In this document: positions 23,775 through 32,431 of the stretch, one piece after another
How positions within the stretch are numbered: the first letter of the stretch is position 1
How the letters are laid out: each line of letters starts with the position of its first letter
DNA from: an uncultured Bacteroidia bacterium
GTDB taxonomy: Bacteria > Bacteroidota > Bacteroidia > Bacteroidales > Prolixibacteraceae
Reading direction: 5' to 3'
Assembly (NCBI GenBank): GCA_903907075.1
Contig: CAIVMQ010000099.1
Coordinates: forward strand, 1-43,465
DNA length: 43,465 nt
Translations under genes and position numbers: made by a program
Notes under the pieces: generated by a model
Told to the model about the DNA's origin: nothing
Databases searched by the model: none
The model's input: only the letters and a program-made list of their open reading frames with translations

Positions 23775-24509
23775 TTAGCCATTTTTGCTGATCTCAATAA
23801 GATCTTCTTCTTTAAGAATATGGATGGAATTTCTTGAATGACTAATGATTCCTGAATCTTCAAAATCTTTTAAATTTCGGATAAAACTCTCCTTAGTCAT
23901 CCCCGACATATCGGCTAGTTCCTGCTTTGTCAGGACAAACTGATAGGGATTTGAATGGTAAACGTCGTTTTTTAAGTAGAGCAGCGTATCGGCAACTCTG
24001 CCCGGCATATATTTATGGATAAGATTAATCAGCGTTTGGTGCATTTTGATATGCTGACCATTGTACAATTTCATCATGTCGATTGCAAAGGAACTGTTTA
24101 TTGCAAGATAGCTGAAAATCTTTGTGGTATCTATAAAGCAACACTCCACATCAGTCAATGCCGCTACGGTAAAATGATGTGATTCGTCTATAACAGTACC
24201 GCCACCGGTAAATATATTGTTGTCTTTAATAATATCGACTATAATGTTTTTGCCCTTTGGACCCTCTGAAACTACTTTGGCCATACCACTCTTGATGCAG
24301 ATCAGATGAGTAAGTGGCGTGTTTTGTTTGGTTAAAGTCTCACCTGCACGAAATTTAATTTGCCGCTTGGTATCCATGATCATATGCAACTCTTCCGGCG
24401 AAAGACCATTGAAAATGTTTGTCGCACCACATGTTGCCGAATTCAGGCAACAATTGTATTTGCAGCCATCGCAGGAGTCGCAATTATTTAATGTCGTAGA
24501 TGCGTGCAT
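23775..24509 (-). CDS. Crp/Fnr-family regulator with Cys-rich N-terminus
   Basis: A transcription factor with an N-terminal cysteine cluster (C10, C13, C16, C20, C21, C27), a cyclic-nucleotide-binding-like beta-roll (about residues 33-150), a dimerisation helix and a winged helix-turn-helix (about 185-235). The cysteine cluster suggests an oxygen- or NO-labile [4Fe-4S] cluster as in FNR; a fourth ligand could be in VECCFID (about 118-119). The recognition helix reads GMTKESFIRNLKDF. Relative to the FNR ExxSR signature it keeps the Glu and Arg but has Ile for Ser, consistent with TTGAT half-sites. It stands at the head of the cytochrome island, with a perfect FNR box next to its stop codon. 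Likely anaerobic activator of the island; this is inference. Confidence 0.88.
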   Translation of the reverse strand: MHASTTLNNCDSCDGCKYNCCLNSATCGATNIFNGLSPEELHMIMDTKRQIKFRAGETLTKQNTPLTHLICIKSGMAKVVSEGPKGKNIIVDIIKDNNIFTGGGTVIDESHHFTVAALTDVECCFIDTTKIFSYLAINSSFAIDMMKLYNGQHIKMHQTLINLIHKYMPGRVADTLLYLKNDVYHSNPYQFVLTKQELADMSGMTKESFIRNLKDFEDSGIISHSRNSIHILKEEDLIEISKNG

Positions 24510-24874
24510 TTAGCGAAATTATTGAGTATGCGAATTTAGCATTTTATATTCCATTAATAAAGCATATTCCTAGATAACTACTCTTTTTTTTAATAGATAA
24601 CTATATAATAATCTTCATGGGATTATTGGGCGGAATAATTAAAATTCTACGATGCCCTTTTTACCCTATAATCACGGGCTTTCTGGTCGGAGATTATTCC
24701 TTTTTAGTGCATCAAACTAAACTTAAAATTGCCTATTATTGGGGGTGTAAATTCCGCCTGATAAAAAGTATTGGGTGTTAAAATTCTATCCTGTTTAAGA
24801 ATCATCATAATAAGCTCATTCTAAATTTAAAAGGTGAATTAATCCTGGAATAAATAGTACTAAATCAAAGAATT
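24510..24874. other. Divergent regulatory region between fnr-like and GH78 genes
   Basis: About 365 bp without an ORF. It contains a 7-bp inverted repeat AATAATC / GATTATT (24607-24613 with 24621-24627). It also has GGCGGAAT near 24630 with its complement ATTCCGCC near 24752. These might be operators for the rhamnosidase gene, but neither is diagnostic. No FNR site and no clear TAnnTTTG box were found. Confidence 0.3.
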
Positions 24875-27604
24875 ATGCTAAGAAAAAATTCGTTGCTAAT
24901 GTTTCTAGTCCTACTAATTTTGCCAGTTTGCCGATTATTTGCCGAGGGATCTGTGGCCAATCCTAAATGCGAATATATGATTAATCCAATTGGTGTCGAT
25001 TCATACCATCCACGGTTATCATGGCATATAAACGATAACAGCCAAAATGCATCTCAGAGTGCTTACCAAATTATTGTTGGAAAAGATTCACTGCAGGTTA
25101 GTCTGGGTGTTGGCAATCAATGGATAAGTAAGAAAAATATCTCCTCAGCAATGTTGACCGAGTATTTTGGAAAACCTTTGGAACCAAATACCCGCTATTT
25201 CTGGATCGTAAAAATTTGGGACAGGAGTGGCAAACAACTAAAAACCACGCAGCCTTCTAGTTTTGAGACTGGTATGATGGATATTAAGAATTGGAAAGGG
25301 TCATGGATTACAGATAACCAGGATATCAACTTGAAACCAGCACCCCTTTTTCGCAAAACATTTACAGTTCAGAAAACTATCCTTTCGGCCCGCGCATATG
25401 TCGCGGCAGCAGGATTATTTGAGCTTTTTATGAATGGACAAAAGGTTGGAAATCATCGTCTTGACCCTATGTACACCCGTTTTGATCGAAGGACTTTATA
25501 TGTTACCCATGATGTTACGCAATACCTGAAAAATGGTGAAAATGCCGTTGGGGTAATTCTCGGAAATGGATGGTATAATCACCAATCTACGGCAGTCTGG
25601 TATTTCGATCAGGCCCCCTGGAGGGCCAGGCCTCGCTTTTGTGCCGATATTCGAATTACCTATTCAGATGGAACCGTCGAGACTATCTCCTCCGAAATAT
25701 CTTGGAAGACTTCATTAAGCGAGATCATTTTTAATAGCATTTATACTGGTGAACATATCGACAGACGATTAAACCAATGGGGTTGGAACCAAATAGGTTT
25801 CGATGATTCAAAATGGATAAATGCTATTCCGGTAAATGCGCCATCGGTCAATATTGTATCCCAAACCTTGCAGCCAATCCGTGATGTTGAGGTTATCCCA
25901 ACAAAAAAAATGACCAGAATTAGTGATTCCCACTATTTGTTTGATTTAGGCCGAAATATTGCCGGCGTTAGTGAGCTTAAGGTTCATGGGGCTGCGGGAA
26001 CAGTAATACAATTAAAACATGGAGAACGCTTGAACTCAGATGGCACTGTTGATCAGTCAAATATTGATGCCCACTATCGTCCAACCGATGATCTTGATCC
26101 TTTTGGAACAGATATTTATACCCTTAATGGAATTGGATTGGAAAGCTTTAAACCTACTTTCAACTATAAAGGATTTCAATATATTGAAGTGTCAAGTACT
26201 AATCCTATTCAGCTTACAAAAGAGAGTCTTACAGCCTATTTTATGCATAGTGATGTGCCGAAAATGGGTCATATTACCTCTTCAGACTCTATTCTTAATA
26301 AGATTTGGGCGGCCACAAATAGTTCGTATTTATCGAACTTATTTGGCTATCCGACAGACTGTCCTCAGCGTGAGAAGAACGGTTGGACTGGTGATGCACA
26401 TACGGGTGTCGAAGTGGGGCTTTATAATTTCGACGCACTTACCATATACGAGAAGTGGCTTGCAGACCATCGCGATGAGCAGCAGCCAAATGGCGTTCTG
26501 CCCGCTATTATCCCTACCAGCGGCTGGGGATATACCTGGGCAAACGGCCCTGACTGGACCAGCACAATAGCCATTATCCCCTGGAATATCTATCTGTTTT
26601 ATGGCGATACCCGGTTACTCAGCGATTGCTACGAGAATATCTGTCGCTATGTCGATCATATCTCATTAACTTATCCTTCGGGTTTAACAGACTGGGGACT
26701 GGGAGATTGGATTCCGGTTAAGTCAGAGGCTTCCAAAGAGCTCACCTCATCACTTTTCTATTTTACCGACGCAACGATAGTTGCTAAAACAGCTAATATT
26801 CTTGGGAAAAAAGAGGATTATAAAAAATATTCAGCCCTCGCTTTAAAGATTAAGAATGCGATCAACGCCAAATTCTTAAATGCGGAAACCGGAATTTATG
26901 CGAGTGGTTTTCAGACAGAGCTGAGTGCTCCTCTCCATTGGGGAGTGGTTCCCGAAGAGCTTAAGGGTAAAGTAGCTGCTAATCTTGCAAGTCGGGTAAT
27001 TGCCGATGGAAAACATATCGATGTTGGCTTATTAGGCACTAAGACTATCTTAAATGCCCTTAGTGCAAATGGATATGCCGATCTGGCTTATGAGGTGGCT
27101 CTCCAAAAAACATTCCCTTCGTGGGGATGGTGGATTCTGAATGGCGCCACAACATTGTATGAAAACTGGCCCGTAGATTCCAAGTCAGATATGTCATTAA
27201 ATCACATTATGTTTGGCGAAATTGGTGCCTGGTTCTATAAATCGTTAGGAGGTATATATCCTGATGAGCAGAATCCCGGATTTAAAAATATAATTCTAAG
27301 ACCCGATTTTGTAAATGGACTAAATAGCTTTGAGGCATCTCACAACAGCCCTTACGGAATGATCGTTTCTGCGTGGAATAGAACAGGAGATAAAATTTCA
27401 TATCAACTTACTGTACCACCCAATAGCACTGCAGACCTGTTTCTGAAAGGGACGAATATTCTTGAAAGTGGTAAAGTATTGGTGGCAAGTAGCTCACTTC
27501 ATTTTGTGAAAAGCAATACTGAAACAACACAGATTAAGTTAAAATCGGGAAGTTATTCTTTTACATTAACTAAATCCGCAATTCCCAACTCAAGTACAAA
27601 ATAG
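24875..27604 (+). CDS. Alpha-L-rhamnosidase, GH78 family
   Basis: An exported GH78 enzyme of 909 residues that should release alpha-L-rhamnose. A signal peptide ends near LFAEG (residue about 23); the context is soluble rather than lipoprotein. The N-terminal domain starts NPKCEYMINPIGVDSYHPRLSW, as in the other GH78 proteins here. The (alpha/alpha)6 barrel has DCPQREKNGWTGDAH (D495, E500 the likely general acid) and ATTLYENW (E763 the likely general base). The aromatic before the base Glu is Tyr where the other two proteins have Trp. The C-terminal beta-sandwich ends in a short polar tail. Divergent from the FNR-type regulator. A weak hairpin lies at 27630-27663, between this gene and the convergent oxidoreductase gene. 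Confidence 0.93.
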   Translation: MLRKNSLLMFLVLLILPVCRLFAEGSVANPKCEYMINPIGVDSYHPRLSWHINDNSQNASQSAYQIIVGKDSLQVSLGVGNQWISKKNISSAMLTEYFGKPLEPNTRYFWIVKIWDRSGKQLKTTQPSSFETGMMDIKNWKGSWITDNQDINLKPAPLFRKTFTVQKTILSARAYVAAAGLFELFMNGQKVGNHRLDPMYTRFDRRTLYVTHDVTQYLKNGENAVGVILGNGWYNHQSTAVWYFDQAPWRARPRFCADIRITYSDGTVETISSEISWKTSLSEIIFNSIYTGEHIDRRLNQWGWNQIGFDDSKWINAIPVNAPSVNIVSQTLQPIRDVEVIPTKKMTRISDSHYLFDLGRNIAGVSELKVHGAAGTVIQLKHGERLNSDGTVDQSNIDAHYRPTDDLDPFGTDIYTLNGIGLESFKPTFNYKGFQYIEVSSTNPIQLTKESLTAYFMHSDVPKMGHITSSDSILNKIWAATNSSYLSNLFGYPTDCPQREKNGWTGDAHTGVEVGLYNFDALTIYEKWLADHRDEQQPNGVLPAIIPTSGWGYTWANGPDWTSTIAIIPWNIYLFYGDTRLLSDCYENICRYVDHISLTYPSGLTDWGLGDWIPVKSEASKELTSSLFYFTDATIVAKTANILGKKEDYKKYSALALKIKNAINAKFLNAETGIYASGFQTELSAPLHWGVVPEELKGKVAANLASRVIADGKHIDVGLLGTKTILNALSANGYADLAYEVALQKTFPSWGWWILNGATTLYENWPVDSKSDMSLNHIMFGEIGAWFYKSLGGIYPDEQNPGFKNIILRPDFVNGLNSFEASHNSPYGMIVSAWNRTGDKISYQLTVPPNSTADLFLKGTNILESGKVLVASSSLHFVKSNTETTQIKLKSGSYSFTLTKSAIPNSSTK

Positions 27605-27629
27605 TAACCCTGAGTATTTTTGGTAATCT

Positions 27630-27663
27630 AAAAACTGGCACCATTTCGATGTCGTTAGTTTTT
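27630..27663. terminator. Imperfect hairpin between convergent genes
   Basis: Arms AAAAACT (27630-27636) and AGTTTTT (27657-27663) with weak inner pairing. It could end transcription from either side of this convergent junction. Confidence 0.4.
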
Positions 27664-27694
27664 GATTATAAGGGTATTGCTAATTTATTAAATT

Positions 27695-29011
27695 TTAAGA
27701 AACAGGTAATTTCCAGGGATCGCGATAAGTAAGTTTGGTAAGTTTATTCGCCTCATCTTCTTTGAACGTCATCGTTGAGCAATCCCAATGGAGCAATTTT
27801 CCTGTGCGGTAAGCGATATTTCCCATCTCAGAAATTATTGCTGTTTGAGCACCTACTTCAACAGAGGCATGTTGCTTTTCCCCTTTTCTGATCCCATTTA
27901 TGAAATTTTGTACATGTTCCTTAAGTCCGCCGATCGAAGGTTGATTGGGAATATCTTCGATGTATTTCTTCTTCTCCTTATTGCTCACTTCAGAGGTCAC
28001 CTGCCACCCATTTCTGGATACGATTAAAGTCCCCTTGGTTCCGGTAAATGATACGCCATGCCCCATCCCATATGGACCCATGCGGGGAATCAATCCGCAT
28101 TCCCAGATCATCGTATGTTTTGGATAGCTGTATATCGCTTGTTGAATATCGGGAGTCTCTATTACTCCGGCATTAAGATAACATCCTCCTCCGGGACTTA
28201 TGGCAGTTGGATAACCCGCATTCATTCCATAAACAGCAAAATCAAGAAGGTGCACACCCCAGTCTGTCATTGCACCGCCAGCATAATCCCAGAACCATCT
28301 GAAATCGTAATGGAAACGGTTTTTATTAAAAATACGCAGCGGAGCAGGCCCCAGCCACATGTTATAATCGACATAATCGGGTGCCTCTGAATCGGGTTGT
28401 GCTGGAACAGGATCCCCCATCCCTTTATAGATCCATGCTTTGACCAGGTTAACCTCTCCAAGCTTTCCTGAGCGCACATAATCTGAGGCATCGAGCCAGT
28501 GTTTGCAGCTCCGTTGCCACATCCCTACCTGGACTACCTGCTTGGGAAACCTCGCAGCAACTTTAACCATCGTTATGCACTCTTCGATACTGTGCCCCAT
28601 TGGCTTCTCAACATACACATGTTTACCGGCCTCAAGAGCCATAATCATCATTACGGCATGCCAATGATCGGGTGTACCAATGATCACGGCATCTATTTCC
28701 TTTATTTCTAATAGTTTTCTAAAATCGGTGAATAGTTGAGGCCGCTTTTTTGTCAGTTTTTCAATTTCAGTTGCCCGATCTTCAAGGATATGCTTGTCAA
28801 TATCGCAAAGTGCAATACACGAAACATTCTCCTCCTCAATAAATGCTTTGAGATCAGCAAAACCCATATTTTTGCATCCAATCAATCCTACCCTGATATG
28901 ATCTGAGGGACTGCTGCAGCTTACACTGCCTGGAATAGCTGCTGCTGCAAGGGTTATCCCGGCTGCTGCTCCCGACTTTTTTACGAATGATCTGCGGTTA
29001 ATAGGAGTCAT
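27695..29011 (-). CDS. Gfo/Idh/MocA-family protein, Tat-exported
   Basis: A 438-residue oxidoreductase-fold protein with a twin-arginine signal (NRRSFVKKSGAAAGITLAAA) ending in GSVSCSS; a Tat lipoprotein is possible though the lipobox is weak. The Rossmann turn VGLIGCKNMG (about 42-51) and EKPMGHS (about 127-133) are present, followed by a large C-terminal domain with WDYAGGAMTDWGVHLLD. Exported Gfo/Idh/MocA proteins keep NAD tightly bound, and some (GH109 and relatives) use it for glycoside cleavage or sugar oxidation; this one could do either. It sits between two GH78 genes on the opposite strand and may process the released or residual sugar. The substrate is unknown. Confidence 0.88.
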   Translation of the reverse strand: MTPINRRSFVKKSGAAAGITLAAAAIPGSVSCSSPSDHIRVGLIGCKNMGFADLKAFIEEENVSCIALCDIDKHILEDRATEIEKLTKKRPQLFTDFRKLLEIKEIDAVIIGTPDHWHAVMMIMALEAGKHVYVEKPMGHSIEECITMVKVAARFPKQVVQVGMWQRSCKHWLDASDYVRSGKLGEVNLVKAWIYKGMGDPVPAQPDSEAPDYVDYNMWLGPAPLRIFNKNRFHYDFRWFWDYAGGAMTDWGVHLLDFAVYGMNAGYPTAISPGGGCYLNAGVIETPDIQQAIYSYPKHTMIWECGLIPRMGPYGMGHGVSFTGTKGTLIVSRNGWQVTSEVSNKEKKKYIEDIPNQPSIGGLKEHVQNFINGIRKGEKQHASVEVGAQTAIISEMGNIAYRTGKLLHWDCSTMTFKEDEANKLTKLTYRDPWKLPVS

Positions 29012-29473
29012 TTTTGTTTAGTTTAGAATTGCGATTAGAAGTCCATAAGTTCAAGACAAACCTAAAAAAAATATTGGTTGTAGCTTGAAATTCTTTTGTA
29101 AATATTTTTTGAATTTATGATACTGAAATCAGCGCTCACGGAATTTGCTATTTCAAAAGTGATCAGCTCTTTAAAATACCAGGATTGAGCATATTTCATA
29201 AACTTATTGTTTTTTGGGAAATGAATAATCCTATTTTTTTCAATTATTTTCTCGCTTAAAGCTATACCTATACGCTCTTTTGTTAGTTTTACTCCGATTT
29301 TTAAAAGTCATGTTTTGAAATCCGACTTACTGTTATCTGTACTATCCATTTATCAGGTTTATTTTAAATCATTCGGATAGGATACTGAATTTTTTGACTT
29401 TTAATTGCTAGCCGCGGTAGTCGTAATTTTTTTGATCACACTCTAATTTAATAAAAAGATAAAACCATAACTT
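29012..29473. other. Divergent intergenic region between oxidoreductase and GH78 genes
   Basis: About 460 bp without an ORF. On the minus strand TAGGTTTG (29064-29057), 46 bp before the oxidoreductase start, fits a -7 box without a clear -33 element. The right end holds the CTCTAATT leader element at 29432-29456. Nothing else was recognised. Confidence 0.4.
29432..29456 (+). promoter_or_regulatory. Leader motif shared with first GH78 gene and ettA
   Basis: TTGATCACACTCTAATTTAATA (18 of 22 identical to 195-216) continues to AAA, matching the ettA leader at 3500-3515. A TAATTTTTTTG run just before it (29424-29434) may be a -7-like element. Its end is 17 bp before the GH78 start. Confidence 0.35.
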
Positions 29474-32338
29474 ATGAAGGCGCTAAAACTAATTTTAATT
29501 CTATTTCTAATTCCTCACTTTTCATTCTCACAAGAAATTAACTCTTTGAATGTTAGTAATTTAAAATGCGAGTATCTTGTTTCTCCACTGGGTATCGATG
29601 TGTCAGAACCACGTCTAAGCTGGAACATTAAGTCAGCTAATGAACAGGCATTTAATCAGCGGCAAGAGGCCTATCAGATATTGGTCGCTTCCTCAAAAGA
29701 TAAGTTAACTGAAGCTAAAGCTGATTTGTGGAATAGTGGAAAGATAAAATCGGATGCCACCACCCAGCTTGTGTATAAGGGAAAAACCTTGGTTAGTACG
29801 CAGCAGTGTTTTTGGAAAGTTAAAGTTTGGAATAGTGAAACCACATCAATGCCATGGAGCGAGATTGCTTATTGGCGCATGGGACTATTGGAGAAAGCAA
29901 ACTGGGTTGGGAAATGGATTGGTGACAAACCCGATTTAGTTCAAAAAGCCTATAAGGACGAGCTTGATAAAAATGATCCCGCGAGCTATGATCCCCATAA
30001 AAATGGGACGTTGAAGAATCTGAGGCCCGTGCCACCTGCTTCACCAATGATCAGGAAGAAATTTACTTCGAAAGATGATATCCAGGATGCTACATTGTAC
30101 GTTTCAGCATTGGGATATTATGAGATCAATTTGAATGGATCGAAGGTGGGAGATCAGGTGCTGGCGCCCGAATGGACAGACTTTAATAAGCGTGTTCAAT
30201 ATCAGGTATTTGATGTTACGAAGGCGATTAGACCCGGGGAGAATGTCCTTGCCTCTATTCTGGGTGATGGATGGTATTTGGGAATGCTCGGACCAACAAA
30301 GTGGCACCGTGATTATCCGCGCAGAGGAGTTTATGGAAACGATCGCAGGCTGATTGCTCAGTTGGTGATTAATTATACCGATGGGACACATCAGGTTATT
30401 GCGACAGATAAATCATGGAAGATCAATACCAAAGGTTTTATCACCGACGCAGATAACTTTCTGGGTGAGAATATTGATGCCCGTAACATTCCGCAAGGAT
30501 GGAAGGGGATAAATTTTGATGACTCATCTTGGGAGTCTGTCACGGTGGATGAGAAGGTAGTTAAAAATCTTGAGGGGCAGAAGAATGAGCCTGTACGGGT
30601 ATATAAAACGTTGCCTCCGGTAAAGATCTCCCAGTTAGGGGATAAGTATATTGTCGATTTTGGACAGAGTATCACCGGTTGGACCAAGCTTTCATTAAAA
30701 GGAGTTGCGGGCACTGCACTAAAAATCAGACATGGTGAGATGCTCGATGATGATGGGTCGCTTTACACGAAAAATCTCGCAGCCGCTATTCAGGAAGACA
30801 ACTATATACTTTCGGGTGGTGATGATATCTTTGAACCGTCGTTTACGTATCATGGATTTCGATATATCGAGATCTCGGGATTAACCCATGCACCCGAAAA
30901 GGAGACGATCACCGCATGTGTAATCTCTTCAGATCCTGAGGTTACGGGCTCTTTTGAATGCTCTAATCCCAAACTTAATCAGCTCGTAAAAAATATCCTC
31001 TGGACACAACGCGACAATATGACCAGTATTCCTACCGATTGTCCACAACGCGATGAGCGGATGGGATGGATGGGCGATGCGCAGGTATTTTGTCAGAATA
31101 GTATCTTTAATATGGATATGGCTGCTTTTTATACCAAATGGATAAAAGATATTCGCGATGCACAAGCTGCCAGAGGCGCATTCCCCGATATTACTCCCCA
31201 TTCCAATAAACCGGATATTCGTTTTAGTAACGCTCCTGCCTGGGGTGATGCAGGCGTGATTGTCCCTTGGCGGATGTATCAGAATTATGGCGACAAAGAG
31301 GTTTTACGTCAGCACTATTCGGCAATGAAGCGGTATCTGGAGAATATTAGAATACAAAATCCAAACTTTCTGTGGTTAAAAGATATCGGCAATAATTATG
31401 GCGATTGGTTGAATGCGAATACCATAATTGCGGAAGGGTACTCTAAAACACGGGGTGAGATTCCGAAGGATGTTTTTGCTACCGCTTATTATGCCAATTC
31501 AGCACGTCTGTTTTCTCAAATTGCTCATGTGCTAGGTAATGAAAAGGATGCCAAAGATTATAACATGTTATTCGAAAATATCCGTGCTAAATTTAATGAG
31601 GCGTATGTCGATCAGGATGGTAAAATCAAAGGAAATACCCAATCGGCATATGCGTTGGCACTAAATTTTGAGCTGCTCCCAGCCAATAAGCAGATTCCCG
31701 CATTTAATAATCTCCTTAAATGTATCGAAGAGTATGATTATCGAATCTCAACAGGCTTTATGACCACCACTATGATGATGAAAGAGCTTGTGAAATATGG
31801 CAGAACAGATATCGCCTATAAATTTCTTGAGTCTGAACGACTCCCCTCATGGATCTACTCAATCAATCAGGGAGCCACAACAATCTGGGAGAGATGGGAT
31901 GGCTACGTGAAGGGGAGAGGATTTCAGGATGCCGGAATGAACTCGTTTTGCCATTATTCTATTGGCGCGGTGGGCGAGTGGATGTATCGCAATGTGCTGG
32001 GCATAAATCCTGACGATAAATTTCCGGGATTTAAACATTTTACCATTCATCCTCGTCCGGGCGGAACACTAACCTGGGCAAAAGGATCTTATAACTCTAT
32101 TCATGGGCTAATATCTTCAGATTGGAAAAAGGAGAACGGGAAGTTTATCCTCGCTGTTGAAATTCCTGTCAATACCACTGCGTCGGTTACCCTCCCTACC
32201 GGATTGGTTGAGTTGATTCAAATCAATTCAAAGCCTGTTCAATCAACATGGGTTAATAACGATTATCAGGTTGGCAATGAAACAACCCTTGAATTAGGAT
32301 CCGGTAAGTATCATATCGAGGTGGGTGGTCAGCAATAA
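29474..32338 (+). CDS. Alpha-L-rhamnosidase, GH78 family (large form)
   Basis: The largest of the three GH78 proteins (954 residues), exported by a signal peptide ending FSFSQ (residue about 20). It starts VSNLKCEYLVSPLGIDVSEPRLSW. Between the first sandwich and the rhamnosidase N domain there is an extra charged insertion (about residues 155-190, DLVQKAYKDELDKNDPASYD) absent from the other two. The barrel carries DCPQRDERMGWMGDAQ (D522, with E528 the likely general acid; one residue more than in the other two) and ATTIWERW (E806 the likely general base). The DERMGWMGDAQ form is the commonest in Bacteroidota GH78. It is probably co-transcribed with the next two genes on the plus strand. Confidence 0.94.
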   Translation: MKALKLILILFLIPHFSFSQEINSLNVSNLKCEYLVSPLGIDVSEPRLSWNIKSANEQAFNQRQEAYQILVASSKDKLTEAKADLWNSGKIKSDATTQLVYKGKTLVSTQQCFWKVKVWNSETTSMPWSEIAYWRMGLLEKANWVGKWIGDKPDLVQKAYKDELDKNDPASYDPHKNGTLKNLRPVPPASPMIRKKFTSKDDIQDATLYVSALGYYEINLNGSKVGDQVLAPEWTDFNKRVQYQVFDVTKAIRPGENVLASILGDGWYLGMLGPTKWHRDYPRRGVYGNDRRLIAQLVINYTDGTHQVIATDKSWKINTKGFITDADNFLGENIDARNIPQGWKGINFDDSSWESVTVDEKVVKNLEGQKNEPVRVYKTLPPVKISQLGDKYIVDFGQSITGWTKLSLKGVAGTALKIRHGEMLDDDGSLYTKNLAAAIQEDNYILSGGDDIFEPSFTYHGFRYIEISGLTHAPEKETITACVISSDPEVTGSFECSNPKLNQLVKNILWTQRDNMTSIPTDCPQRDERMGWMGDAQVFCQNSIFNMDMAAFYTKWIKDIRDAQAARGAFPDITPHSNKPDIRFSNAPAWGDAGVIVPWRMYQNYGDKEVLRQHYSAMKRYLENIRIQNPNFLWLKDIGNNYGDWLNANTIIAEGYSKTRGEIPKDVFATAYYANSARLFSQIAHVLGNEKDAKDYNMLFENIRAKFNEAYVDQDGKIKGNTQSAYALALNFELLPANKQIPAFNNLLKCIEEYDYRISTGFMTTTMMMKELVKYGRTDIAYKFLESERLPSWIYSINQGATTIWERWDGYVKGRGFQDAGMNSFCHYSIGAVGEWMYRNVLGINPDDKFPGFKHFTIHPRPGGTLTWAKGSYNSIHGLISSDWKKENGKFILAVEIPVNTTASVTLPTGLVELIQINSKPVQSTWVNNDYQVGNETTLELGSGKYHIEVGGQQ

Positions 32339-32431
32339 TTAAATAGTTGTTTCACCCTTTTATTTATGCATATTTATACATAAACAAATCATCTAATATC
32401 GAATTTGTCACTTAAAATAAAAATATACCGT

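Noticed and set aside
24607..24627. AATAATC/GATTATT inverted repeat as a regulator site of the GH78 gene
   Set aside because: Only 7 bp of AT-rich sequence, expected by chance in such DNA; kept as a note in the intergenic entry only.
26040..26570. 176-codon overlapping ORF inside the second GH78 gene
   Set aside because: A shadow of the GH78 frame; its translation has no domain and lacks its own upstream signals.
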